DNA of 64,000 nucleotides. Origin: Arthrobacter sp. SW1 (GTDB taxonomy: Bacteria; Actinomycetota; Actinomycetes; Actinomycetales; Micrococcaceae). The notes under the pieces were generated by a model. The model searched no databases. It was given only the letters and a program-made list of their open reading frames with translations, and was not told the DNA's origin. Positions 14,694-23,225 of this stretch are shown here, piece by piece. The DNA lies in NCBI RefSeq assembly GCF_001766675.1, contig NZ_MJLT01000068.1, positions 97,306-161,305 of the forward strand, written 5' to 3'. Numbering within the stretch: the stretch's first letter is position 1; each line of letters begins with the position of its first letter. Both the position numbers and the translations under genes were made by a program.

Positions 14694-17516
14694 GTGGCCA
14701 AGTACCGCGTCCACGAGCTCGCGAAAGAGCTCGGAATCACCTCCAAGGAAGCAGTGACCAAACTGCAGGAACTGGGCGAATTCGTCCGTTCCGCTTCCTC
14801 CACCATTGAGGCTCCCGTCGTGAAGAAGCTTCGCGACGCATACCCGGGTGCGGGTGCCGCCAAGGCAGACGCCCCGGCACCCAAGGCTCCGGCCGCCCCG
14901 AAGGCTCCGGCCGCCGCTGCCCCGGCAGCCCCCGCCGCTTCCCGCCCGGGTCCGGTTCCCGGCCCCGCAGCCCCCAAGGCTCCGGCTCCGGCAGCCCCTG
15001 CTGCTCCGGCCGCATCCGCTCCGGCTCCGGCCGGTCCTGCAGCGGCCAAGCCCGGCGCCCGCCCGGCTCCGCGCAGCGAAGCTCCGGCTCCGGCGCGTCC
15101 CGGCCAGGCACCGCGTCCCGGCGGCCCCCGTCCGGGCAACAACCCCTTCGCCACGTCCCAGGGCATGCCCCGCGGCCGCGGCGACTCCGACCGTGCACCG
15201 CGTCCGGGCAACAACCCGTTCGCTACCTCGCAGGGCATGCCCCGTCCGGGTGGACCGCGCACCGAAGGTGAGCGTCCCGGCGGACCGCGTCCCGCAGCCG
15301 GTGCCGGCGGTCCCCGTCCGGCAGCAGGTGCGGGCGGTCCCCGTCCGGGTGCTCCGCGCCCGGGCGCACCCCGCCCCGGCGCACCGCGTCCGGGTGGCCC
15401 CCGACCGACTCCGGGCATGATGCCCAACCGCACTGAGCGTCCGGCTCCCGGCGCAGGTCGTCCGGGCGGCGCAGGCCGTCCCGGTGGTCCCGGCCGTCCG
15501 GGCGGTGCTCCCGGCACCGGCGGCGGCGGAGCTCCCGCAGGCGGCGGCTTCGGCAAGGGCGGCCGCGGCCGCGGCGGCACCCAGGGTGCCTTCGGCAAGG
15601 GCGGCGCCGGTCGTGGCAAGCAGCGCAAGTCGAAGCGCGCAAAGCGCCAGGAACTGGAGCAGATGAGTGCTCCGTCCCTGGGCGGCGTATCGGTACCCCG
15701 CGGCGACGGCAACACCGTTGTCCGCCTCCGCCGTGGTTCTTCCATCACGGACTTCGCCGACAAGATCGAGGCAAACCCCGCTGCACTGGTGACCGTGCTG
15801 TTCCACCTCGGTGAAATGGCCACCGCCACGCAGTCCCTCGACGAGGACACCTTCGCCCTGCTGGGCGAGGAGCTGGGCTACAAGGTCCAGGTCGTTTCCC
15901 CGGAAGACGAAGAGCGCGAACTGCTCGACTCCTTCGACATCGACCTCGAGGCCGAACTGGAAGCCGAAGGCGACGACGTCCTCGAACCGCGCCCGCCGGT
16001 AGTCACCGTCATGGGCCACGTCGACCACGGTAAGACCCGCCTGCTCGACGCCATCCGCAAGACCAACGTGGTGGCAGGCGAACACGGCGGCATCACCCAG
16101 CACATCGGTGCCTACCAGATCAGCCACGAGCACGAAGGTGCCATGCGCGAGATCACCTTCATCGATACCCCGGGCCACGAGGCGTTCACCGCCATGCGTG
16201 CCCGTGGTGCGAAGGTCACCGACATCGCCATCCTGGTGGTCGCAGCCGACGACGGCGTCATGCCGCAGACGGTTGAAGCCCTCAACCACGCCCAGGCAGC
16301 CAACGTGCCGATCGTGGTGGCGGTCAACAAGATCGACAAGGAAGGCGCCAACCCGGACAAGGTCAAGGGCCAGCTCACCGAGTACGGCCTGGTTCCCGAA
16401 GAATACGGTGGCGACACCATGTTCGTTGAGGTTTCTGCGCGCCAGAACCTCAACATCGAGGACCTGATCGACGCCGTCCTGCTCACCGCGGACGCTGCGC
16501 TCGACCTGCGTGCCAACCCGGACAAGGATGCTCGCGGTATCGCGATCGAAGCCAACCTGGACAAGGGCCGTGGTTCCGTGGCCACCGTCCTGGTGCAGTC
16601 CGGTACCCTGGCCGTCGGCGACACCATCGTTGCCGGCACCGCCCACGGCCGCGTCCGTGCGATGTTCGACGAGGACGGCAACGCCCTCGACGTCGCACTG
16701 CCGTCCCGCCCGGTCCAGGTGCTCGGCCTCTCCAACGTGCCGCGCGCCGGTGACACCTTCCTGGTGACCCCGGACGAGCGCACGGCCCGCCAGATCGCCG
16801 AAAAGCGTGAAGCAGCCGACCGTAACGCCGCCCTGGCCAAGCGCCGCAAGCGCATCAGCCTGGAAGACTTTGACAAGGCCGTTGCCGAAGGCAAGATCGA
16901 CACCCTCAACCTCATCCTCAAGGGTGACGTCTCCGGTGCCGTGGAAGCCCTCGAAGACGCCCTGCTCAAGATCGATGTGGGCGACGAAGACGTGCAGCTG
17001 CGCGTCATCCACCGCGGCGTGGGTGCCATCACCCAGAACGACGTCAACCTCGCCACCGTGGACAACGCCATCATCATCGGCTTCAACGTCAAGCCTGCTG
17101 AGCGCGTTGCCGAACTGGCCGACCGTGAAGGCGTGGACATGCGCTTCTACTCGGTCATCTACTCGGCGATCGACGACATCGAGCTGGCACTCAAGGGCAT
17201 GCTCAAGCCGGAATACGAAGAATTCCAGCTGGGCACCGCCGAGGTCCGCGAAGTCTTCCGCTCCTCCAAGTTCGGAAACATCGCAGGCTCGATCGTCCGC
17301 TCCGGCATCATCCGCCGCAACACCAAGGCCCGTGTCCTGCGCGACGGCAAGGTCATCGGGGAGAACCTCTCCGTCGACTCGCTCAAGCGCTTCAAGGACG
17401 ACGCGACCGAGGTCCGCGAAGGGTTCGAATGCGGTATCGGCCTGGGGTCCTACAACGACCTCACCGAAGGCGACATCATCGAGACCTTCGAGATGCGCGA
17501 AAAGCCGCGCGTCTAG
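14694..17516 (+). CDS. infB: Translation initiation factor IF-2
   Basis: A 940-residue GTPase that brings fMet-tRNA to the 30S subunit. It has an N-terminal helical domain (KYRVHELAKELGITSKEAV), a long Pro/Ala/Gly/Arg-rich linker (about residues 55-310), the G-domain with G1 GHVDHGKT (about 440), G3 DTPGHE (about 491) and G4 NKID (about 545), then domains II-IV. The linker holds a duplicated RPGNNPFATSQGMPR motif and runs of GAPRP units. The GTG start follows AGGAGA and gives the family N-terminus. Confidence 0.97.
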   Translation: MAKYRVHELAKELGITSKEAVTKLQELGEFVRSASSTIEAPVVKKLRDAYPGAGAAKADAPAPKAPAAPKAPAAAAPAAPAASRPGPVPGPAAPKAPAPAAPAAPAASAPAPAGPAAAKPGARPAPRSEAPAPARPGQAPRPGGPRPGNNPFATSQGMPRGRGDSDRAPRPGNNPFATSQGMPRPGGPRTEGERPGGPRPAAGAGGPRPAAGAGGPRPGAPRPGAPRPGAPRPGGPRPTPGMMPNRTERPAPGAGRPGGAGRPGGPGRPGGAPGTGGGGAPAGGGFGKGGRGRGGTQGAFGKGGAGRGKQRKSKRAKRQELEQMSAPSLGGVSVPRGDGNTVVRLRRGSSITDFADKIEANPAALVTVLFHLGEMATATQSLDEDTFALLGEELGYKVQVVSPEDEERELLDSFDIDLEAELEAEGDDVLEPRPPVVTVMGHVDHGKTRLLDAIRKTNVVAGEHGGITQHIGAYQISHEHEGAMREITFIDTPGHEAFTAMRARGAKVTDIAILVVAADDGVMPQTVEALNHAQAANVPIVVAVNKIDKEGANPDKVKGQLTEYGLVPEEYGGDTMFVEVSARQNLNIEDLIDAVLLTADAALDLRANPDKDARGIAIEANLDKGRGSVATVLVQSGTLAVGDTIVAGTAHGRVRAMFDEDGNALDVALPSRPVQVLGLSNVPRAGDTFLVTPDERTARQIAEKREAADRNAALAKRRKRISLEDFDKAVAEGKIDTLNLILKGDVSGAVEALEDALLKIDVGDEDVQLRVIHRGVGAITQNDVNLATVDNAIIIGFNVKPAERVAELADREGVDMRFYSVIYSAIDDIELALKGMLKPEYEEFQLGTAEVREVFRSSKFGNIAGSIVRSGIIRRNTKARVLRDGKVIGENLSVDSLKRFKDDATEVREGFECGIGLGSYNDLTEGDIIETFEMREKPRV

Positions 17517-17529
17517 TAAGTCCGTGGCT

Positions 17530-17558
17530 GGGGCGCCTCCGAGTTTTGAGGGCGCCCC
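17530..17558 (+). terminator. Hairpin just after infB
   Basis: GGGGCGCC (17530-17537) and GGCGCCCC (17551-17558) pair around a 13-base loop containing TTTT. The right arm can instead pair with a distant segment at 17630-17646, so this hairpin is one of two competing folds. Confidence 0.55.
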
Positions 17559-17646
17559 GCCCCTACGCCGGGCGGCCTGGGATCTGCGATCCCGGGCCGC
17601 CCGGCTCCGGTAGGCCCGATGCCACTCCCGGGCGCCCCCAAAACTC
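17541..17646. repeat. Nested long inverted repeat between infB and rbfA
   Basis: The outer arms are 17541-17557 (GAGTTTTGAGGGCGCCC) and 17630-17646 (GGGCGCCCCCAAAACTC), with 16 of 17 positions paired. Nested inside, 17569-17584 and 17588-17603 form a 16-base stem with one G-T pair and the three-base loop TGC. The structure fills the infB-rbfA gap and is mutually exclusive with the short hairpin at 17530-17558. Confidence 0.8.
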
Positions 17647-17751
17647 TCCGGCATCGTCATAGACTCACCTCAGGTGCGCGGCAGCTCAAGCCAAGATTCG
17701 GTAGGGCAGCCGCCGTCGCCGTCGTACCCCAGATTTTTCTTAGGAGTGGAA

Positions 17752-18261
17752 ATGGCTGATCCGGCACGTGCTGCCAAGTTGGCGCAGCGGATTAAGGTTG
17801 TTGTTGCCGAGGCGTTGGGCCGGCGGGTCAAGGATCCGCGTGTTGAGTCCATCACCGTGACCGATGCACGGGTCACCAACGACCTCCAGCACGCCACCGT
17901 GTACTACACCGTCTTCGGCGACGACGTTGCCCACGCCGACGCCGCCAAGGCACTCGAAAAGGCCAAGGGCGTCCTGCGCCAGGAAGTCGGCCGGAACATC
18001 ACCGTCCGCCTGACTCCCACCCTGGAGTTCGTCCCGGACATGGTTCCCGTCAACGCCTCCAACCTGGAGGAACTGCTGCGCACCGCCAAGCAGCGCGACG
18101 CCGAAGTGGCAGCACTCGCGGCCGGGGCCAAGCACGCCGGCGACGCCGACCCCTACAAGAGCGACGCACCGCGCGATGAGGACATCGACGAAGACGATTT
18201 CGACGAGGAAGACATCGAGCTGCGCGCCAACGAGGACATCGACGAGGACGGAGGTCGCTAA
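17752..18261 (+). CDS. rbfA: 30S ribosome-binding factor RbfA
   Basis: A 169-residue RbfA, which binds immature 30S subunits near 16S rRNA helix 1. The KH-like domain is clear (AARAAKLAQRIKVVVAEAL-type start, VESITVTDARVTNDLQHATVYYTV, LRQEVGRNITVRLTPTLEFVPD). The C-terminal 40 residues are an acidic Asp/Glu tail. The ATG at 17752 is preceded by AGGAG and gives the usual MADPARA start. It follows infB after a 235-base structured gap. Confidence 0.95.
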   Translation: MADPARAAKLAQRIKVVVAEALGRRVKDPRVESITVTDARVTNDLQHATVYYTVFGDDVAHADAAKALEKAKGVLRQEVGRNITVRLTPTLEFVPDMVPVNASNLEELLRTAKQRDAEVAALAAGAKHAGDADPYKSDAPRDEDIDEDDFDEEDIELRANEDIDEDGGR

Positions 18262-18275
18262 GCGTCCCCGCCCGT

Positions 18276-18311
18276 AGGAAGGCCGGATCCGGAAACGGGT
18301 CCGGCTTTCCT
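18276..18311 (+). terminator. Terminator after rbfA
   Basis: A 15-base stem (18276-18290 with 18297-18311, two G-T pairs) around GGAAAC, followed by GCTTTC. The strong stem just after rbfA and before the deaminase promoter marks the end of the rimP-rbfA transcription unit. Confidence 0.7.
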
Positions 18312-18335
18312 GCTTTCAAAAGGGATGCCGCTGGC

Positions 18336-18341
18336 TATGAT
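18336..18341 (+). promoter_or_regulatory. -10 element of the deaminase gene (leaderless)
   Basis: TATGAT ends six bases before the ATG at 18348. Confidence 0.6.
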
Positions 18342-18347
18342 CGGACC

Positions 18348-18824
18348 ATGACTGCGGACTTTGATCCCGGACGCTACCTGGACCACGCGGTCCGGCTCGC
18401 CGTGCAGAACGTTGCCGACGGCGGCGGGCCGTTCGGCGCCGTCGTGGTCACCGCCGACGGCAGCGTCCATGAAGGCAGCAACCGGGTCACCCGCGACAAT
18501 GATCCCACCGCCCACGCCGAAGTCGTGGCGATCCGCCGTGCGGCCGCGGCAAGCGGCAGCTTCAATCTCAGCGGCGCGGTCCTCTACACCAGTTGCGAGC
18601 CCTGCCCGCTGTGCCTCTCGGCCGCCTTATGGGGCCGCATCGAGCGCATCTATTTCGCTGCGGACCGGCACGGTGCCGCCCGTGCCGGATTCGACGACGC
18701 CGTGTTCTACGAATACTTCAGCGGTACCCGCCCGGAGCTGCTCCCGGTCCTGCATAGCGAGGTGGACGGCTCCGAGGCGCCCTTCGATGCCTGGCGGCAC
18801 AACCACGCGCGCACAGAGTACTAA
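18348..18824 (+). CDS. Nucleoside/guanine deaminase (CDA-fold, zinc-dependent)
   Basis: This 158-residue protein has the two zinc motifs of the cytidine/deoxycytidylate deaminase superfamily: HAEVVAIRRA (His56, catalytic Glu58) and SCEPCPLCL (Cys83, Cys86). The domain layout and the long C-terminal tail (ARAGFDDAVFYEYF) resemble bacterial guanine deaminase GuaD more than the tRNA-adenosine deaminase TadA. Substrate is not certain. It interrupts the usual rbfA-truB order, has its own leaderless promoter, and its stop codon overlaps the -10 element of truB. Confidence 0.85.
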   Translation: MTADFDPGRYLDHAVRLAVQNVADGGGPFGAVVVTADGSVHEGSNRVTRDNDPTAHAEVVAIRRAAAASGSFNLSGAVLYTSCEPCPLCLSAALWGRIERIYFAADRHGAARAGFDDAVFYEYFSGTRPELLPVLHSEVDGSEAPFDAWRHNHARTEY

Positions 18825-18827
18825 ACT
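18822..18827 (+). promoter_or_regulatory. -10 element of truB (leaderless)
   Basis: TAAACT, whose first three bases are the stop codon of the deaminase gene, ends seven bases before the truB GTG. Confidence 0.55.
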
Positions 18828-18834
18828 GGGAGGC

Positions 18835-19800
18835 GTGCTTTCTGGACTGGTGATTGTCGACAAGCCGCAGGGATGGACCAGCCACGACGTGGTTGGACGG
18901 ATGCGGAGGCTGGCCGGTACCCGGAAAGTCGGCCATGCGGGAACCCTTGATCCCATGGCCACCGGCGTCCTGGTGCTCGGCATCAACAAGGCCACGCGGC
19001 TGCTGAGCTTCATCGTCGGCACCACCAAGAGCTACTCCGCCACCATCCGCCTCGGCGAAGCCACCATCACCGACGACGCCGAAGGCGAAGTCACCGCGGC
19101 GCACAGCGCCGAAGCGGTCACGGATGAAGCCATCCACGACGGCGTCTCAGCCCTCCGCGGCGACATCCAGCAGGTGCCCAGCAGCGTCAGCGCCATCAAG
19201 GTCAACGGCGAACGCTCCTACGCGCGCGTCCGCTCCGGCGAAGACGTGAAGCTTGCCGCACGGCCGGTCACCATCCACCGCTTCGACGTGCTGGAGATCC
19301 GCAGGGTCGACGGCGGCCGCGTGGTCGACGTCGATGTCGAGGTCGACTGCTCCTCCGGGACGTACATCCGCGCCCTGGCGCGGGACCTCGGCACGGCGCT
19401 TGGCGTCGGCGGCCACCTGACGGCGCTCCGCCGCACCAAGGTGGGCCCGTACACCCTGGACCAGGCCCGCACCCTGGAGGAACTCGCAGAAGAACTGGAC
19501 ATCCTCGACATGTCGCAGGCCGCCCGTGCGCTCATGCCCTCCCGCGAACTCAGCGAGGCCGAAACCACCGAAATCTCCTACGGCCGCCGGGTCAGCGCCG
19601 GTCCCGCCGCAGGCACCCCCGAGGCAGCCACCGCGGACAAGCCCGTGGCCGCCTTCGCTCCGTCCGGCGAACTGGTGGCGCTGCTGGCCGACACCGGCAA
19701 CCACGCCAAACCGGTCCTCGTCTTCGCGCCCGGCAATGAGAAGCAGGGCAGCGACAAGCAGGGCAATGAGACGGACACGCACGACAAGGCGGCCGGCTAA
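18835..19800 (+). CDS. truB: tRNA pseudouridine(55) synthase TruB
   Basis: A 321-residue TruB that makes the T-loop pseudouridine at position 55. It shows GLVIVDKPQGWTSHDVVGRMR, the catalytic motif HAGTLDPMATGVLVL, the KSYSATIRLGEAT segment, and the RALARDLG motif. After the TruB core there is a C-terminal domain and a Lys/Asp-rich non-conserved tail (about the last 20 residues). The GTG start follows GGGAGG and matches the family start; the same bases separate it from a TAAACT -10 element. Confidence 0.96.
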   Translation: MLSGLVIVDKPQGWTSHDVVGRMRRLAGTRKVGHAGTLDPMATGVLVLGINKATRLLSFIVGTTKSYSATIRLGEATITDDAEGEVTAAHSAEAVTDEAIHDGVSALRGDIQQVPSSVSAIKVNGERSYARVRSGEDVKLAARPVTIHRFDVLEIRRVDGGRVVDVDVEVDCSSGTYIRALARDLGTALGVGGHLTALRRTKVGPYTLDQARTLEELAEELDILDMSQAARALMPSRELSEAETTEISYGRRVSAGPAAGTPEAATADKPVAAFAPSGELVALLADTGNHAKPVLVFAPGNEKQGSDKQGNETDTHDKAAG

Positions 19801-19802
19801 GG

Positions 19803-20156
19803 GTGGACGGCTACTTTTACGCGGTGCTGGCCGTCGGCCTGCTCTCCACCGTCATCTGCCTTGTGGCGGGCCTGATGAAGAAGGCCCCCAACGACGTCAC
19901 CATCCTTTCGGTGGCCGCCGTCGAACTCGTCCTGCTGGTGTACCTGGTGGGCTCCATCGTCCGCGTCATCGCGGGGGAGCGGATCGCCGGGGAGGCGTGG
20001 GAGTTCTGGGGCTACCTCGTCACCGCACTGATGATCCCGCTGGGCGCGGTCTACTGGTCCATCCTGGAACGGACCCGCTGGAGCAACTTCGTCCTGGCCG
20101 CCGTCGGCGTCACCGCCCTGGTGATGGCCGCCCGCATGAACCAGATCTGGTACTGA
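19803..20156 (+). CDS. Small four-segment membrane protein of unknown function
   Basis: A 117-residue hydrophobic protein with four predicted membrane segments (about 5-25, 33-58, 68-88 and 94-110), reminiscent of conserved actinobacterial membrane proteins found next to truB or ribF. No catalytic motif is visible. It begins two bases after truB and ends one base before the next membrane gene, so it belongs to the truB operon. Confidence 0.75.
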   Translation: MDGYFYAVLAVGLLSTVICLVAGLMKKAPNDVTILSVAAVELVLLVYLVGSIVRVIAGERIAGEAWEFWGYLVTALMIPLGAVYWSILERTRWSNFVLAAVGVTALVMAARMNQIWY

Positions 20157-20157
20157 C

Positions 20158-20634
20158 ATGAAAGAAGCACCCAAGGTGTCCACTGAGACAGAGCCCGCCG
20201 CGGCCGCCGGCCGCAGCACCCGGAACACCGGGCCCGGCCGCCTGCTGATCGCCGTCTACGCCGTGTTCGCGATTTCGGCGAGTGCCCGGGCCGGCTACCA
20301 GATCGCCACGAAGTTCTCCGAAGCACCGCTTGCCCACCTGTTGTCGGCGTTCGCGGCGCTCGTCTACGTAGTGGCCACCATCTCCCTGGCCAAGCCGGGC
20401 CGCACCTGGTTCAAGGTCTCCCTCGCCGCGGTGCTGGTGGAACTGGCCGGCGTGCTGGTGGTCGGTGGCTTCAGCCTGTTCGATCCCGTGGCCTTCCCGC
20501 ATGACACCGTCTGGTCGCTCTTTGGCCGCGGCTACGGTTTCGTTCCCCTGGTCCTGCCCGTCCTTGGCCTGCTGTGGCTGAACAAGCGCCGGCCCGGCGC
20601 AGGGGACGGACCCGGGCAAACGGGCACTAACTGA
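20158..20634 (+). CDS. Four-segment membrane protein of unknown function
   Basis: A 158-residue protein with a 28-residue polar N-terminus and four hydrophobic segments (about 29-48, 57-77, 85-106, 124-143). The last loop contains the FPHDTVWSLFGRGYGFVP segment. It follows the previous membrane gene by one base and the two may act together. No family function is known to me. Confidence 0.75.
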   Translation: MKEAPKVSTETEPAAAAGRSTRNTGPGRLLIAVYAVFAISASARAGYQIATKFSEAPLAHLLSAFAALVYVVATISLAKPGRTWFKVSLAAVLVELAGVLVVGGFSLFDPVAFPHDTVWSLFGRGYGFVPLVLPVLGLLWLNKRRPGAGDGPGQTGTN

Positions 20635-20639
20635 ACGGG

Positions 20640-20645
20640 TACCCT
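20640..20645 (+). promoter_or_regulatory. -10 element of ribF
   Basis: TACCCT lies 65 bases upstream of the ribF ATG, immediately after the end of the membrane protein gene. Confidence 0.45.
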
Positions 20646-20710
20646 TAGAGAGTTCCGGCGCCGGACCAGGTTGCCGGTCAGGTTTGAAACAGCAGCAAAA
20701 GGCGAGGTTG

Positions 20711-21676
20711 ATGGTCCACATCTGGAACGATCCCAGCGAGGTCCCCGCGGACTTCGGCCCCAGCGTCGTTACCATCGGAAACTTTGACGGAGTCCACCGC
20801 GGCCACCAGGAGGTCCTGGCCCGGCTCCTTGGCACCGCCGCGCAGCTTGGCAACCGCTCCGTCGTCGTCACCTTTGATCCGCACCCCGCGCAGGTGCACC
20901 GGCCCGAATCCGCGCCGGAACTGCTGATGGGCCTGCAGGACAAGCTGGACGCACTGGCGGACACCGGCGTCGACGCCGTTTTGGTGATGAAGTACAACCT
21001 GGACCTCGCCGGCATGACTCCCGAGGAGTTCGCCCGCGGCGTCCTGGTGGACGGACTGCGCGCTGCCCACGTGGTGGTGGGGCATGACCTGCGCTTCGGC
21101 GCGGGCAACTCCGGTGATGTGGTCACCATGCAGGAACTCGGCCAGGCGCTCGGCTTCGGCGTCACGGTCGTCAACGAGTACGACGGCGGCGACGGTCGCC
21201 GCTGCTCCTCCACCTGGGTGCGCGAAGCCCTCGCCGAAGGCGATGTGGCTACCGCCACCGCCGTGCTCGGCCGCCCGCACCGCATGCGCGGCGAAGTGGT
21301 GCACGGGGCCGCGCGCGGCCGGGCCCTCGGCTTCCCCACGGCAAACCTCTCCCACGACGCCACAGGCTACGTACCCGCGGACGGAATCTACGCCGGCTGG
21401 CTGATCGACGCCGCCGGCACGCGCTGGCCCGCAGCGATCTCGGTCGGCTCCAACCCCACCTTCGACGGGGTGAGCCGCCAGGTCGAGGCGCATGTCATCG
21501 ACCGCCCCGACGAAGCGGTGGAGGCGTTCAACCTCTACGGGCAGACCGTCGTCGTCGAATTCATCGCGAGGCTGCGCGGCATGGTGGCGTACCGCGGGCC
21601 GGAAGCGCTCGTGGACCAGATGCGGCTGGACGTCGTCCAGGCGCGGGACATCCTGTGCGGCGAAGGAGCCAAGTGA
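20711..21676 (+). CDS. ribF: Bifunctional riboflavin kinase/FAD synthetase
   Basis: A 321-residue enzyme that converts riboflavin to FMN and FMN to FAD. The N-terminal adenylyltransferase domain has VVTIGNFDGVHRGHQEVL, VTFDPHP and the SSTWVREAL segment; the C-terminal kinase domain has RGRALGFPTANL and NPTFDG. The ATG at 20711 has GCGAGG upstream and gives the usual start; a frame extension to 20684 is rejected. Its stop overlaps the start of the tryptophan dioxygenase gene. Confidence 0.96.
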   Translation: MVHIWNDPSEVPADFGPSVVTIGNFDGVHRGHQEVLARLLGTAAQLGNRSVVVTFDPHPAQVHRPESAPELLMGLQDKLDALADTGVDAVLVMKYNLDLAGMTPEEFARGVLVDGLRAAHVVVGHDLRFGAGNSGDVVTMQELGQALGFGVTVVNEYDGGDGRRCSSTWVREALAEGDVATATAVLGRPHRMRGEVVHGAARGRALGFPTANLSHDATGYVPADGIYAGWLIDAAGTRWPAAISVGSNPTFDGVSRQVEAHVIDRPDEAVEAFNLYGQTVVVEFIARLRGMVAYRGPEALVDQMRLDVVQARDILCGEGAK

Positions 21677-22527
21677 GCATCGAGAAGAACACCCGCCCGC
21701 TCGAGGACGGAATCGTCCGGGACTTCAGCACCCGGATGAGCTACGGCTCCTACCTGCAGCTTCCCGTGCTGCTGAGCGCACAGCAGCCGGTCAGCCAGCC
21801 GGAGCACCACGACGAACTGCTGTTCATCATCCAGCACCAGACCACGGAACTCTGGCTGAAACTGGTCCTCCACGAACTCCGCAGCGCCGCGGCCTGGCTC
21901 CGTTCCGATGATCTCGGCGCAGCGTTGAAGGCCATCGCACGGGTCAAGCACATCCAGAAGACGCTCACCGAGCAATGGTCAGTGCTGGCCACCCTGACGC
22001 CCACGGAATACTCCGAGTTCCGCGGCTTCCTGGGCAACTCCTCGGGCTTCCAGTCCGCGCAGTACCGTGCGGTGGAGTTCGCGCTGGGCAACAAGAACGC
22101 CAAGATGATTCCGGTGTTCGACGCCGAGCCCGAGTCGAAGGCCATGCTGGAAGAACTGCTCCACGCACCCAGCATCTACGACGAATTCCTGGCCTACCTG
22201 CACCGGCAGGGCTTCGAGGTGCCGGCGTCCGTCCTGGAACGCGATGTCACGCAGGCCCACGAATTCAGCGAGGAACTGCTCCCGCTGTTCAAGCACATCT
22301 ACGAGAACGCCCAGGACAACTGGGGTGCCTATGAGGCCTGCGAGGAACTGGTGGACCTCGAGGACAACTTCCAGCTGTGGCGCTTCCGGCACCTGCGCAC
22401 CGTCCAGCGGACCATCGGCATGAAGACCGGAACGGGCGGCTCCAGCGGGGTGTCCTTCCTGCAGAAGGCCCTCGAACTGACGTTCTTCCCCGAACTGTTC
22501 GCCGTCCGCACCGAAATCGGACGCTGA
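21673..22527 (+). CDS. kynA: Tryptophan 2,3-dioxygenase
   Basis: A 284-residue haem enzyme that opens the indole ring of tryptophan to N-formylkynurenine. Family motifs are YGSYLQLPVLLSAQQP, HHDELLFIIQHQTTELWLKL, SGFQSAQYRAVEF, FQLWRFRHL and a C-terminal TGGSSGVSFLQKAL loop that closes the active site. The GTG start overlaps the ribF stop (GTGA), so it is translationally coupled to ribF. No other kynurenine-pathway gene lies nearby; this placement between ribF and rpsO is unexpected. Confidence 0.95.
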   Translation: MSIEKNTRPLEDGIVRDFSTRMSYGSYLQLPVLLSAQQPVSQPEHHDELLFIIQHQTTELWLKLVLHELRSAAAWLRSDDLGAALKAIARVKHIQKTLTEQWSVLATLTPTEYSEFRGFLGNSSGFQSAQYRAVEFALGNKNAKMIPVFDAEPESKAMLEELLHAPSIYDEFLAYLHRQGFEVPASVLERDVTQAHEFSEELLPLFKHIYENAQDNWGAYEACEELVDLEDNFQLWRFRHLRTVQRTIGMKTGTGGSSGVSFLQKALELTFFPELFAVRTEIGR

Positions 22528-22587
22528 CGCCGGCGTTTTCCCGGTCCCGGCGGCCCCGGCGTTTCGACAACTCCGGCGCGCTGCCGG

Positions 22588-22593
22588 TAAACT
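22588..22593 (+). promoter_or_regulatory. -10 element upstream of rpsO
   Basis: TAAACT lies 119 bases before the rpsO start and would give a leader of roughly 110 bases. A 26-codon open frame (22599-22679) starts five bases after it. Confidence 0.45.
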
Positions 22594-22712
22594 TGTCGAT
22601 GGTTCGGCTGCAGTCCGTGGCGGCTGGACCTGCTGCGTGCGCGGCTACCGCCACCAGCAACCCGGCAGCGAAGTGCTGATTCGGGACGCACGGCACAACT
22701 CTAGGAGTTCAT

Positions 22713-22982
22713 GTGGCACTCGACGCCGCTGTAAAGCAGTCCATCATCAAGGAATACGCAACCTCCGAAGGCGACACCGGTTCGCCCGAGGTCCAGATTG
22801 CTGTCCTGACTCAGCGGATCAAGGATCTGACTGAGCACATGAAGGAGCACAAGCACGACTTCCACACCCAGCGCGGCCTGCTCGCACTGGTCGGTCGTCG
22901 CAAGCGCATGCTGACCTACCTGAAGAACGTTGACATCGCACGCTACCGTTCGCTCATCGAGCGCCTCGGCCTGCGCCGCTAG
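22713..22982 (+). CDS. rpsO: 30S ribosomal protein S15
   Basis: An 89-residue S15, which binds the 16S rRNA central domain. The family segments are complete: KEYATSEGDTGSPEVQIAVL, HDFHTQRGLLALVGRRKRML and YRSLIERLGLRR. The GTG start follows TAGGAG. It precedes pnp, the usual bacterial order. Confidence 0.97.
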   Translation: MALDAAVKQSIIKEYATSEGDTGSPEVQIAVLTQRIKDLTEHMKEHKHDFHTQRGLLALVGRRKRMLTYLKNVDIARYRSLIERLGLRR

Positions 22983-22991
22983 TTTGACTTC

Positions 22992-23023
22992 GGGCGGCCC
23001 GATCCTCACGGAACGGGCCGCCC
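22992..23023 (+). terminator. Terminator after rpsO
   Basis: GGGCGGCCCG (22992-23001) and CGGGCCGCCC (23014-23023) form a perfect ten-base stem with a 12-base loop, followed by TCTTC. It separates rpsO from pnp at least partly; in many bacteria the matching position is an attenuator with RNase processing. Confidence 0.7.
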
Positions 23024-23225
23024 TCTTCACGAATAACTACATCCAAGGAAATCAACCGCATCGCGCATTCGCGGTCCTCGGTAGTGATCCCCGGGAACGT
23101 CCGTCAGTACGACGGCGGAGCCCGAGGGTCTCGATCGATGACCGGGTGTCGTACAGGCTCGGAACAGGTTCCGGCCTGGGTTGATGCGGCGGGCTTCCGC
23201 TACCAAGAAACGGAGGTGACTCTCA

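Noticed and set aside
14613..17660. Very long open frame on the minus strand opposite infB (about 1,000 codons)
   Set aside because: It mirrors the codon pattern of infB in high-GC DNA, has low-complexity content and no domain, and infB is certain.
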